Positions 1 to 6,563 of a DNA stretch of 8,622 nucleotides are shown here, piece by piece. Below the pieces are notes generated by a model. The model searched no databases, had not been told where the DNA came from, and worked only from the letters and a program-made list of their open reading frames with translations. This DNA is from an uncultured Oscillospiraceae bacterium (GTDB taxonomy: Bacteria; Bacillota; Clostridia; Oscillospirales; Acutalibacteraceae): positions 1 to 8,622 of the forward strand of contig CABUNG010000059.1 of NCBI GenBank assembly GCA_902492895.1, in the 5' to 3' direction. The position numbers and the translations under genes were made by a program. Position 1 is the first letter of the stretch. The number at the start of each line of letters is the position of its first letter.

Positions 1-2
1 AA

Positions 3-56
3 GCGGTGGTGCGGCTGCGCTCCTTCGGCCTAAACGCCGTCAGCGGCCGGGACTAG
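3..56 (+). CDS. Possible C-terminal tail of a convergent plus-strand gene (partial)
   Basis: The frame starting at base 3 is open from the left window edge and ends with TAG at 54-56. It reads AVVRLRSFGLNAVSGRD. Sixteen of its 17 codons end in G or C, as in the genes elsewhere in this GC-rich window. The other plus-strand frame that is closed here stops early, and all minus-strand frames stop within this stretch. It would converge on the minus-strand operon, with the hairpin at 91-130 lying between the two stops. The piece is too short to assign a family, and chance cannot be excluded. Confidence 0.35.
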   Translation, partial: AVVRLRSFGLNAVSGRD

Positions 57-90
57 TGTCTTGGATCCGCACGATACTCGGATATATCAA

Positions 91-130
91 GAAAAAGCGC
101 GCGAATACGTTAAGTATTCGCGCGCTTTTC
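91..130 (-). terminator. Rho-independent terminator, probably bidirectional
   Basis: Bases 93-108 pair perfectly with 114-129, giving a 16-bp stem with a GC-rich core (GCGCGCG) and a 5-nt loop (GTTAA). Read on the minus strand, the stem is followed by TTTTTCTTG, a usable U-tract, 45 bases after the stop of the last operon gene. On the plus strand the right arm also ends in TTTT, so it could also stop a convergent transcript. It marks the end of the minus-strand operon. Confidence 0.9.
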
Positions 131-174
131 CAGCGGACGCAGTCGTTTGATGAAGCGTTCACACGCGGCGCGGC

Positions 175-2217
175 TCACCGCAGGGCCGCGAAATCGTCGT
201 CTCCCAAGACGGTTTTCAGCCGGTCCAATACCGTCAGCCGGAACAGATTGACCCACGCCACCAGCCAGTCGTTGAGATGGCCGCGTTCGTTGCAGTCGGC
301 GCGATGCCCCCAGCGGCATTGATAAAAAGCCTCGTTCTGGCTCCCGACCGGGCGTTTGACGCCGTGAATGGGCGGGCTGTCCTCCGTGGCGATCAGCTGG
401 GTGGCGTTATACCACATCATCTTGGCGCGGATCCGCCATTTTTCATCGCCGGTTATCCGGTACAGGCGCAGGAACTCGGGACACATCAGCTCTCCCCACT
501 GATCCAGGGCGGGATGCTGAGTGGAGACCGCCGTGCTGCCGGTCGTGTAATAGCCATACTGCGTGAATTCGGCCTCCGGGCCGTACAGAACGTCGTAATG
601 GAAAAGCCAGGAACAGAAATAGTAGGAGGCGCGCAGCGCATAGTCGATGTAGCGCTTCTCGCCGGTGATCTCATAGAGGTCCAGAGCGCTGATAATGAAG
701 GGACCGGCGGTCTCTTTGTCCACGCAAGTGCAATCGATGGCCCCGGCGGTGCAGACGAATTCGTCGATATCCCGCTTGAAATACAGATCCATGGAGGCGG
801 CAGCCGTCTGCAGGTAACGCGGCTCGCGGGTGATTTTATACACTTCGATGAGCGCCATGGTGATAAAGCCGCCGATGGAACCGCCCTCTTCCTCCACCGT
901 TCCGTCAAAGTTCCAAGACTTCCCGAAGCCGTATACGGGGCTGTAGTGTTCGACAAAAAAGTCGCAGATTTTCAGCGAAAAATCCCGATAGGCCGGTTTG
1001 TCGATCCCGATGGAGTGAAGAAGGGCGTAGGTTTTCATCATTTCGGCGGCGGCCCAGCCCAGGTTGCAGGTCTCGGGAAGCCAGCCGGTTTTGTAAGCGA
1101 CATGGCTGGCCCACGATTTGGAGGGATCCCGGGGAACGTAGTTCCAATCCCGCCCCTTTGTATACCATTCATAATGCGCGAGGATCAGGCCGTTATCCGC
1201 CTGCTTGACCACCCAGTTGTCGATCATTTCGAGCGCGTCGTCCAGCAGCTCGCGCCGCCCGCTTTGGATGTAATCGAGGATCTGCATCCGGCAGGACAGT
1301 ATATTCTGGCCGCACCAGCCGATTTCAAATTCCGGCCTGTGCACGAGCGCTCCGCTCGACGGATCCGCCGTGATGCCGATGCTGGACAGCTTTTTTCCGT
1401 CCGGCGCGGTGGAAATCAGGGTGCGGGCGTATTCGATGCCGCAGCGCCAAATTTCCTCGGGAGGAAGGGAGGCGGATTTCGTAAAGGGCATCAGCTCCAG
1501 CACCCGGTCCAGGGTGTCGGCAATTCCATAATTTTTATACCGGGGCACGCTGGCCAGCACGTACAGCTCGACGCAAAAGCGCTCGCCGGGCTGCAGGGTG
1601 ATCGTCTCGTCGTAACGATCGGTATACTTGTCGTTTTCGCAGTAGGTAAAGGGCGCTTCGGTTACGGGATGATGGATCCGCTGACATAGAGTGCCGTTTT
1701 CTCCCCGGATGATGGAGCAGGAGGAACGCAGGCTGTCGGCATCCCGGCTGCTGGCGAATAGTGACAGGGCCACGGCGGCGTTTTCGCACACGGAACAGGA
1801 GGGGATGCCGGTTCGGTCATAGGCGTACACCCAGGCCTCACCGTTTTCATGATACAGCCCTTTGGGTTCCTTTCCCTCTCCCCATTGATTGCCGTTGTAG
1901 TTGACGCAGGGGATCAGGTATTTGTCGGGTACAAAACGGGTCTTGACTTCAAAAACCGTTTTGAAGGTATGGGGTACGGCATCGGTGTTGGTGATGGTGC
2001 GTTCCACCGAGAACAGGCCGCTCCCCAGATCGGCCGCGGTATAGGAAGCGGTGTACCCGAACCCGGAGTAGTGCGCCTCCATATCGCTGCACCGCTCGGG
2101 ATATAATCGGAGCTCCCGGCCGTTTTCCTCGAGAACGGGAGGGCGGATTTCCGCCACGGCCTCCGGGGAAGCCACGGCAGCAAGCCGAAAGCCGTCGGTG
2201 GTTTTGATGATGTACAT
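175..2217 (-). CDS. Uncharacterised protein with probable (alpha/alpha)6 six-hairpin glycosidase-type barrel
   Basis: This 680-residue protein is the last gene of the operon. Residues 1 to about 230 look beta-rich and are probably a beta-sandwich. From about 255 onward, helical hairpin repeats of the type seen in (alpha/alpha)6 barrels appear: 'ALIEVYKITREPRYLQ' (455-470), 'ALDLYEITGEKRYID' (511-525) and 'EFLRLYRITGDEKW' (581-594). Conserved-looking aromatic and acidic patches that could line an active site are WCGQN (301-305), HYEWY (348-352), RDWNY (356-360), TQYGYY (552-557), HPALDQWGE (568-576) and CRWGHRADCNERGHLNDW (634-651). There is no signal peptide, so it is probably cytoplasmic, acting on an imported oligosaccharide or glycoside. 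The ATG start has an AAGGGG site 8 nt upstream and lies 28 nt after kdgK. The kdgK/kdgA context suggests it releases or modifies a sugar acid, as a hydrolase, lyase or epimerase. I cannot assign a CAZy family. The gene is certain; the function is not. Confidence 0.7.
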   Translation of the reverse strand: MYIIKTTDGFRLAAVASPEAVAEIRPPVLEENGRELRLYPERCSDMEAHYSGFGYTASYTAADLGSGLFSVERTITNTDAVPHTFKTVFEVKTRFVPDKYLIPCVNYNGNQWGEGKEPKGLYHENGEAWVYAYDRTGIPSCSVCENAAVALSLFASSRDADSLRSSCSIIRGENGTLCQRIHHPVTEAPFTYCENDKYTDRYDETITLQPGERFCVELYVLASVPRYKNYGIADTLDRVLELMPFTKSASLPPEEIWRCGIEYARTLISTAPDGKKLSSIGITADPSSGALVHRPEFEIGWCGQNILSCRMQILDYIQSGRRELLDDALEMIDNWVVKQADNGLILAHYEWYTKGRDWNYVPRDPSKSWASHVAYKTGWLPETCNLGWAAAEMMKTYALLHSIGIDKPAYRDFSLKICDFFVEHYSPVYGFGKSWNFDGTVEEEGGSIGGFITMALIEVYKITREPRYLQTAAASMDLYFKRDIDEFVCTAGAIDCTCVDKETAGPFIISALDLYEITGEKRYIDYALRASYYFCSWLFHYDVLYGPEAEFTQYGYYTTGSTAVSTQHPALDQWGELMCPEFLRLYRITGDEKWRIRAKMMWYNATQLIATEDSPPIHGVKRPVGSQNEAFYQCRWGHRADCNERGHLNDWLVAWVNLFRLTVLDRLKTVLGDDDFAALR

Positions 2218-2245
2218 GAATCCATCCCCTTTCTGCCGGCCGGGT

Positions 2246-3268
2246 TCAGCGCTGTACGCGCCCGGAAGCGTCTCCCGCCGCCAGCTGTGCCACTTCGGAC
2301 GGGGTGACCAGGTTGTAATCGGCCTCGATGGAGTGTTTGAGGCAGGAAGCCGCCGCGGCGAATTCCACCGCGTCCTGGGGTTTATAGTCCATCAGCAGCG
2401 CGTAGATCAGGCCGCCGCCGAAGCTGTCGCCGCCGCCCACGCGGTCCACGATATGCACGGTATAGCGTTTGGACATATAGGCCTGGGCGTCCTGATAGAG
2501 CATGGCACCCCAACGGTTGTCGCTGGCGCTCAGGGATTCCCGCAGCGTGATGGCCACGGCCTTGAAGCCGAACCGCTCCGTGAGCTGCCTCGCCACATTC
2601 ACATAGCCCTGCCGGTCCAGCACACCCGACTCGACGTCCGAATTTTGGGCGTGTATGCCGAAAACATCGGCGGCATCCTCTTCATTGGCGATGCACACAT
2701 CCACATAGGGCATGAGCCCCGTCATAACTTCGCAGGCCTTTTCCCGGCTCCAGAGCTTTTTACGGTAATTCAGATCGCAGGAGACCCGGACTCCAAGCTT
2801 TTTCGCCGTCTGCACGGCGTCCAGGCAGGCGGCCGCGAGGGAATCGCTCAGCGCGGGGGTGATACCGGTGAAATGAAACCAATCGGCATCCCGGAGAATA
2901 TCGTCCCAGTGAAATTCCTCCGGACTCGCCTTCGTCACGGCGGATCCTTCCCGGTCGTAGATGACCTTGCTGGCGCGCTGAGAGGCGCCTTTTTCCACAA
3001 AATAAATGCCCAGCCGGTTCCCGCCGCGCAGGACATGGCGGGTGTCCACGCCGTAGCGGCGCAGCGCGTTGAGGGCGCACTGCCCGATTTCGTGTTCCGG
3101 CAGCTTGCTCACAAAAGCGGCATCAAGCCCATACTGGGCCAGCGACACCGCCGCATTGGCCTCCCCTCCGGCATAGGTGGCTTCAAACGTATCGGTTTGT
3201 ACAAAGCGGCGGTATCCCGGAGGGTTCAGCCGCATCATGATTTCCCCGAAGCAGACCACGCGTTTCAT
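2246..3268 (-). CDS. kdgK: 2-keto-3-deoxygluconate kinase (PfkB family)
   Basis: It phosphorylates 2-keto-3-deoxygluconate (KDG) to KDPG with ATP, the step before KDPG aldolase in uronate and sugar-acid catabolism in the cytosol. The 340 residues match the usual length for this group. Family marks are the N-terminal FGEIMMRLNPP (7-17), the substrate-loop GGEAN (34-38), CDLNYRKKLW (164-173), ANEED (194-198) and the C-terminal PfkB signature DRVGGGDSFGGG (275-286) with catalytic base Asp281. The combination of CDLNYRKKLW and the MMRLNPP start is typical of KDG kinases rather than fructokinases or ribokinases. Its ATG overlaps the kdgA stop as ATGA, and GGAGG lies 7 nt upstream, indicating translational coupling. 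Other PfkB sugar kinases remain possible, but the adjacent aldolase makes KDG by far the likeliest substrate. Confidence 0.93.
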   Translation of the reverse strand: MKRVVCFGEIMMRLNPPGYRRFVQTDTFEATYAGGEANAAVSLAQYGLDAAFVSKLPEHEIGQCALNALRRYGVDTRHVLRGGNRLGIYFVEKGASQRASKVIYDREGSAVTKASPEEFHWDDILRDADWFHFTGITPALSDSLAAACLDAVQTAKKLGVRVSCDLNYRKKLWSREKACEVMTGLMPYVDVCIANEEDAADVFGIHAQNSDVESGVLDRQGYVNVARQLTERFGFKAVAITLRESLSASDNRWGAMLYQDAQAYMSKRYTVHIVDRVGGGDSFGGGLIYALLMDYKPQDAVEFAAAASCLKHSIEADYNLVTPSEVAQLAAGDASGRVQR

Positions 3269-3927
3269 TTGGATTCCTCCCTGCAGGACTGAATAAGAGC
3301 GGCATACCGCGCGGCGGCCGCGCTCACGGCGTCGTAATCCCGGTTTTTAAGAGCCTTGGTGATCAGGCTGCCGCCCACGCCGAAGCCGGAGACGCCGGCC
3401 GCGACAAAAGCGGGGATATTGTGTTCGTCGATGCCGCCCACGGCAAAAAGCGGTATATGGTTCAGCGGAGCCCGCAGCGCCTTTAGATAGGAGGGGCCAA
3501 GGGCGGCCGCCGGAAAAATCTTGACAAAATCGGCCCACGCGGCGTGAGCCTGTACGCATTCACTGGGAGTCAGAGCGCCCGGCATGGAGACCAGGCCCCG
3601 CTCCTTCGTCTGAGCGATCAGCGCGGGATCCGTGTGGGGCGATATGATGAACTGCGCGCCGCTGTTGGCCGCCAGTTCCAGCTGGCGGGAGGAAACCACG
3701 GTGCCCGCGCCGACCAGGACCTCATCCGGCAGATGTTCCCGCAGGACCGCGATGGCTTCGGCCGTTTCTTTGTCCGTGTCCGGGTTCGACTGGTTGAAGG
3801 TTACCTCCAAGGCCCGGACATGTCCGGCATAGAGGGCCTTGCCCAAATCCAGGACGTCCTGTTTCCGGGCTCCGCGGATGATGACCACGAGTCCCTCGCG
3901 CAATAGGGTTTGCCGGTTGGTTTGCAT
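3265..3927 (-). CDS. kdgA: KDPG aldolase (2-keto-3-deoxy-6-phosphogluconate aldolase)
   Basis: This class I aldolase cleaves KDPG to pyruvate and glyceraldehyde 3-phosphate. The 220 residues match the usual length of about 210. Visible landmarks are the N-terminal VVIIRG (14-19), ALEVTF with the general acid/base Glu41, VGAGTV (72-77), MPGALTPSE (115-123), the Schiff-base Lys136 in FVKIFPA, the phosphate-binding VGGI (163-166) and GVGGSL (183-188). The frame stays open upstream, but I chose the ATG at 3927. It has AGAGAGG 9 nt upstream, it begins the conserved domain, and a longer start would run into the preceding epimerase gene. The stop overlaps the kdgK start by 4 bp. The gene could equally be named eda. 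A KDPGal aldolase (galactonate route) belongs to the same family and cannot be excluded. Confidence 0.93.
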   Translation of the reverse strand: MQTNRQTLLREGLVVIIRGARKQDVLDLGKALYAGHVRALEVTFNQSNPDTDKETAEAIAVLREHLPDEVLVGAGTVVSSRQLELAANSGAQFIISPHTDPALIAQTKERGLVSMPGALTPSECVQAHAAWADFVKIFPAAALGPSYLKALRAPLNHIPLFAVGGIDEHNIPAFVAAGVSGFGVGGSLITKALKNRDYDAVSAAAARYAALIQSCREESK

Positions 3928-3936
3928 AGGATGTCG

Positions 3937-3943
3937 CCTCTCT
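3937..3943 (-). promoter_or_regulatory. Ribosome binding site that sets the kdgA start
   Basis: On the minus strand AGAGAGG is followed by 9 nt and then the ATG at 3927-3925. It supports this start over upstream in-frame ATG codons that would overlap the epimerase gene. Confidence 0.6.
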
Positions 3944-3948
3944 TTTCT

Positions 3949-3977
3949 ATTATACTGGCGCTGCGGCCTCCGATACA
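3949..3977 (-). promoter_or_regulatory. Candidate internal promoter before kdgA
   Basis: A perfect TATAAT hexamer lies at 3954-3949 on the minus strand, overlapping the TAA stop of the epimerase gene and 21 nt upstream of the kdgA ATG. At a 17-nt spacing the -35 position (3977-3972) reads TGTATC, a poor match to TTGACA, and there is no extended -10 TG. If real, it would be a weak or activator-dependent promoter giving kdgA, kdgK and the barrel protein extra transcription. The hexamer could also be chance. Confidence 0.35.
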
Positions 3978-4849
3978 GGGGAGAAGGTGAGATTTCGGAT
4001 GAAAATTCCGCGGGGCTCCAGGCGGTTGGAGGCGATTTTGCGTTCCCAAACATGCCCGCCTCCCGCAAAGTCCGACAGGCCGCACCACGGTTCCAGGCAG
4101 ATCAGGGACAGCCGCTGCGGCGGTCCCCAAAAGGTCATATAGGGGAAATCCCGGATGCCCATGCGGATACCCGCACCGCTGCGCCGGGACAGCAGCGTGA
4201 CGTGCTCCGCGTCATACCCTCCGGACAGAATGGGGCCATCGTCAAAAAAGTGTTCCGTCAGCGGGATGTCGGTTTCGCCCTGAAGCCATGGGTACCGCTC
4301 TTTGGTGCAAAGCCGTGTCCCCGGCTCCAGCCCGATCCGGTAGGTGTGCTGGGGTTTGTCGAAGCGGATCACGGTATCGTCCGCCGATTCTCCGAGCGTC
4401 ACCGGGCAATAGAACGCCGGGTGGGCCCCCAGACTGAAAAACAGATCGTCTTCGCCGTCGTTATACACCCGGAAGGTCTGTTCCAGACGATCCGGATGCA
4501 GCCGATACTCGACCTGCAGGCGAAACGCATAGGGAAAGACACGGCGCAGCTCGGGATCGGACGCCAGCTCCAACAGCAGGCTGTCCGGTTCCACCCGCAT
4601 CACGGAAAAGGTGCGGTCCTTGACAAAGCCGTGCATGCTCATGGGATATTCCCGTCCGCGGATGAAGACCCGGCTGCGGTCGATGCGGCCGGCTGCGGGG
4701 AAGAGGATCGGCGCATGGCCGTCGAAAATCTCCGCGCCGGGCTGCCAGATGTATTCCTTCTCTTCCGGAAGGGAATAAAGGCTCTGCAGCTCCGCGCCCC
4801 GATCGGAAACCCGGACGGCCAGCCGCTGGTTTTTCATTTCCAAGATCAC
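3950..4849 (-). CDS. Aldose 1-epimerase (galactose-mutarotase-like, LacX type)
   Basis: It probably interconverts alpha and beta anomers of a free aldose or related sugar in the cytosol. The 299 residues fit the bacterial LacX-like mutarotase branch. Visible marks are HAPILFPAAGRI (45-56), MHGFVKD with His73, the catalytic-type His143 in LGAHPAF, and Glu253 in ICLEPWCG, the usual catalytic base position. The start is GTG at 4849, which overlaps the preceding stop as GTGA and has AGGAGG 7 nt upstream. An in-frame ATG at 4837 sits 19 nt from that site and is less likely. Gene order suggests it prepares the sugar for the dehydrogenase or hydrolase step feeding kdgK and kdgA. The exact sugar cannot be read from the sequence. 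Confidence 0.88.
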   Translation of the reverse strand: MILEMKNQRLAVRVSDRGAELQSLYSLPEEKEYIWQPGAEIFDGHAPILFPAAGRIDRSRVFIRGREYPMSMHGFVKDRTFSVMRVEPDSLLLELASDPELRRVFPYAFRLQVEYRLHPDRLEQTFRVYNDGEDDLFFSLGAHPAFYCPVTLGESADDTVIRFDKPQHTYRIGLEPGTRLCTKERYPWLQGETDIPLTEHFFDDGPILSGGYDAEHVTLLSRRSGAGIRMGIRDFPYMTFWGPPQRLSLICLEPWCGLSDFAGGGHVWERKIASNRLEPRGIFIRNLTFSPVSEAAAPV

Positions 4850-5721
4850 AGTGCGGCCTCCTGCACATGGGCGGTCACGGTGTACATTTCCAAAAAGAGA
4901 TAGGGCGGATCCGCCCGGTTTTCCATAGCGATCAGCCGCCGGGCCAGGTCCGCGGGTTCCGTCAGGCCCTCGCTCTGCAGCTGCCGTATCTGCTCGTCGT
5001 AGCGGCTGGTAACGGAGAGGCAGGAGGACAGATAGCGGCTTACCGCTTCGGTCCCCTCCACCAGGTATCCGTGGGGCGCATAGTCGTGTCCCGCGACCAG
5101 CCGATGGGCGGCGGTGTCCAGCAGAGCGGTCAGGCTGGCGCGGTAATCGCGCAGGGCCTGGTAAAACGCCAGCCCGGCGCCTGCTGCGCCCTCGCCCTGC
5201 ACGCTGTCTCCGGTAAAGAGGGTGCCGGAAAGGGTGTCCAGCCAGGAGACGCAGTCGGTGTCGTGGCCCGGGGAGGGAATCAGCCGCAGCCGGCCAGCCA
5301 ACAGCTCCCCATCCTCCAACATCCGGCCAGGCTGGACGCCGCGCAGCCCGATTTGTACCGGCGGGCTGTCAGATGGAAAGCGGGTGCGGATGATTTTGGC
5401 ATAGGTGAGCGGGTCGGCGAGTTTCGCCGCCTGCGCGGACGAGGCGACGGCGATGCAGGAGGGACACCGCTCCAGCAGCCGGGCGTGCCCCCCGATGTGG
5501 TCGCCGTGGGTATGGGTGCAGACCAGATACCGGATGTCGCCGGGACGGCACCCCTCCTCGGCCAGGGCGGGGAGAATCACCTCGTCCACCATATCCGCAG
5601 ATGGGCCGCTGTCGATGAGGATGTTTTCATTCCCCTTTATCCATGCGACCCCGGTCCAATAAGCCCCGAAAGGGACCTTGAGAAGATAGAGGTCCTCTCC
5701 TATGCGTTCGAAGATTCTCAT
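4846..5721 (-). CDS. Metallo-beta-lactamase-fold hydrolase
   Basis: This 291-residue protein is a probable cytosolic zinc hydrolase. The metal-binding set is complete: THTHGDH gives His70, His72, Asp74 and His75 (HxHxDH), followed by His153 in SPGHD, Asp172 in FTGDS and His212 in AGHDY. The C-terminal 60 residues are helical. The start is the ATG at 5721, which overlaps the upstream stop as ATGA and has GGGAGG 6 nt upstream. The frame is open further upstream, but that part overlaps the DUF2877 gene and has no domain sequence. The family covers glyoxalase II-like thioesterases, lactonases and others, so the substrate is unknown. Here it may open a lactone, or hydrolyse an amide or thioester, in the sugar-acid route. 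The next gene starts within its stop codon. Confidence 0.85.
   Translation of the reverse strand: MRIFERIGEDLYLLKVPFGAYWTGVAWIKGNENILIDSGPSADMVDEVILPALAEEGCRPGDIRYLVCTHTHGDHIGGHARLLERCPSCIAVASSAQAAKLADPLTYAKIIRTRFPSDSPPVQIGLRGVQPGRMLEDGELLAGRLRLIPSPGHDTDCVSWLDTLSGTLFTGDSVQGEGAAGAGLAFYQALRDYRASLTALLDTAAHRLVAGHDYAPHGYLVEGTEAVSRYLSSCLSVTSRYDEQIRQLQSEGLTEPADLARRLIAMENRADPPYLFLEMYTVTAHVQEAAL
4857..4862 (-). promoter_or_regulatory. Ribosome binding site that sets the GTG start of the epimerase
   Basis: AGGAGG, lying within the last codons of the hydrolase gene, is followed by 7 nt and GTG at 4849-4847. This spacing favours the GTG over the in-frame ATG four codons later. Confidence 0.65.
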
Positions 5722-6563
5722 AGTTTGCCTCCCATATCCTGTCCTTCCCATACCCGCCGTCCGATTTCCAGGCCGGTGATGGTGTCGATGCCGGAGCTGG
5801 CCCCGGTTTCGGCCAGCCGTTTCCACCCGGCGGCCTGTCCCTTGAGGGCGTCCCGCAGGGCCTCGGAGATAAAGCCCTCCAAAGCACAGCGGATATAGTG
5901 ACGCGCCACCTCGGTGGTCCGGCCCTCCAGAGCGGCATAGGCCGTCTCCGGTTCCGGAAAGGAGGCGGTGCAGCCGCAGGCGCGCAGGGCAGCGATGATG
6001 CCCACGGCCATATCGTCGGTGGAAGGGGTCAGCCCGGGTCCGGCCCCGGCCCCGGCTTTCAGCCGATGCAGAGCCTCCGCCTTGTCCCCCCTCCGGAGAC
6101 AGTCCGCCAGCCGGACCAGATTTTCTATCCGGCCGTCCCGTTCGTTCCGGGGCAGGCTGTCAAGGCCGCAAGGTTTTCCCAGAGCGGTTTTGACCCACAC
6201 GGCCGCGCGGCCGATATCCGCGGGACGACAGGCCGGAATCCGGGGATTCTCGGTCAGATTGTCCCTAAAAACCAGGATAAACGGGGGTGTTTCCCAGATG
6301 AGCCGGGTCCCCTGTTTGATTACCCGGCTCTCCACAGGCAGCTGCCTCACCGCGTCAAAGGCCGCCTCTGACAACCGGAGGCTGTCCGGGGCTAGAGATT
6401 TGGCGGGAGCGAACAGGGTGATCAGCCGCCCCGTCCCGTCCGGAAAATGGGGAAAAAAGAGATTGACGGCGGAATGAAAACGGGAAAGCAGCAGGCCACT
6501 GCAGTCGGTTTCGGCCAATCTTCTGGACATGCAGGCGGCCTCCGCCACATACCCTCCCCGCAT
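5718..6563 (-). CDS. DUF2877 (AllH-like) putative transcarbamylase component
   Basis: DUF2877 includes E. coli AllH (formerly YlbF), a component of the three-part oxamate transcarbamylase with AllF (FdrA) and AllG. The 281 residues match the family length. Diagnostic motifs are SRFHSAVNL (27-35), the glycine-rich GAGPGLTPSTDD (173-184) and SSGIDTITGLEIG (256-268). As I recall the family, the loop usually reads PSGDD, so Thr182 is a departure. The ATG at 6563 overlaps the kinase stop as TAATG. An in-frame ATG at 6530 has a better GGAGG site 8 nt upstream, but that start would lose a predicted N-terminal helix. It follows a kinase and a DUF1116 gene, the partners expected for this family. The reaction is inferred from relatives and the acyl group is unknown. 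Confidence 0.82.
   Translation of the reverse strand: MRGGYVAEAACMSRRLAETDCSGLLLSRFHSAVNLFFPHFPDGTGRLITLFAPAKSLAPDSLRLSEAAFDAVRQLPVESRVIKQGTRLIWETPPFILVFRDNLTENPRIPACRPADIGRAAVWVKTALGKPCGLDSLPRNERDGRIENLVRLADCLRRGDKAEALHRLKAGAGAGPGLTPSTDDMAVGIIAALRACGCTASFPEPETAYAALEGRTTEVARHYIRCALEGFISEALRDALKGQAAGWKRLAETGASSGIDTITGLEIGRRVWEGQDMGGKL

Noticed and set aside
277..1689. 470-codon open frame on the plus strand
   Set aside because: It lies entirely antisense to the barrel protein gene. The translation has no recognisable domain, and long antisense frames are expected in GC-rich genes with strong third-position bias.
2198..3292. 364-codon open frame on the plus strand
   Set aside because: It is antisense to kdgK, whose motifs are unmistakable. 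The plus-strand product is low in family-like sequence and has no ribosome binding site of note.
3928..4068. Longer N-terminus for KDPG aldolase starting at 4068
   Set aside because: The extra 47 residues overlap the 3' end of the epimerase gene and resemble no aldolase sequence. The ATG at 3927 has its own ribosome binding site and starts the conserved domain.
5722..5826. Longer N-terminus for the metallo-hydrolase starting at 5826
   Set aside because: The extra 35 residues are Arg- and His-rich, overlap the DUF2877 gene and match no domain. The ATG at 5721 has GGGAGG at ideal spacing.
4867..5898. 343-codon open frame on the plus strand
   Set aside because: It is antisense to the metallo-hydrolase with its complete metal-ligand set, so it is a shadow frame.
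6040..6060. GC-rich near-repeat of GGCCCC units
   Set aside because: It encodes the Ala-Gly run leading into the DUF2877 glycine-rich loop and is explained by coding sequence.
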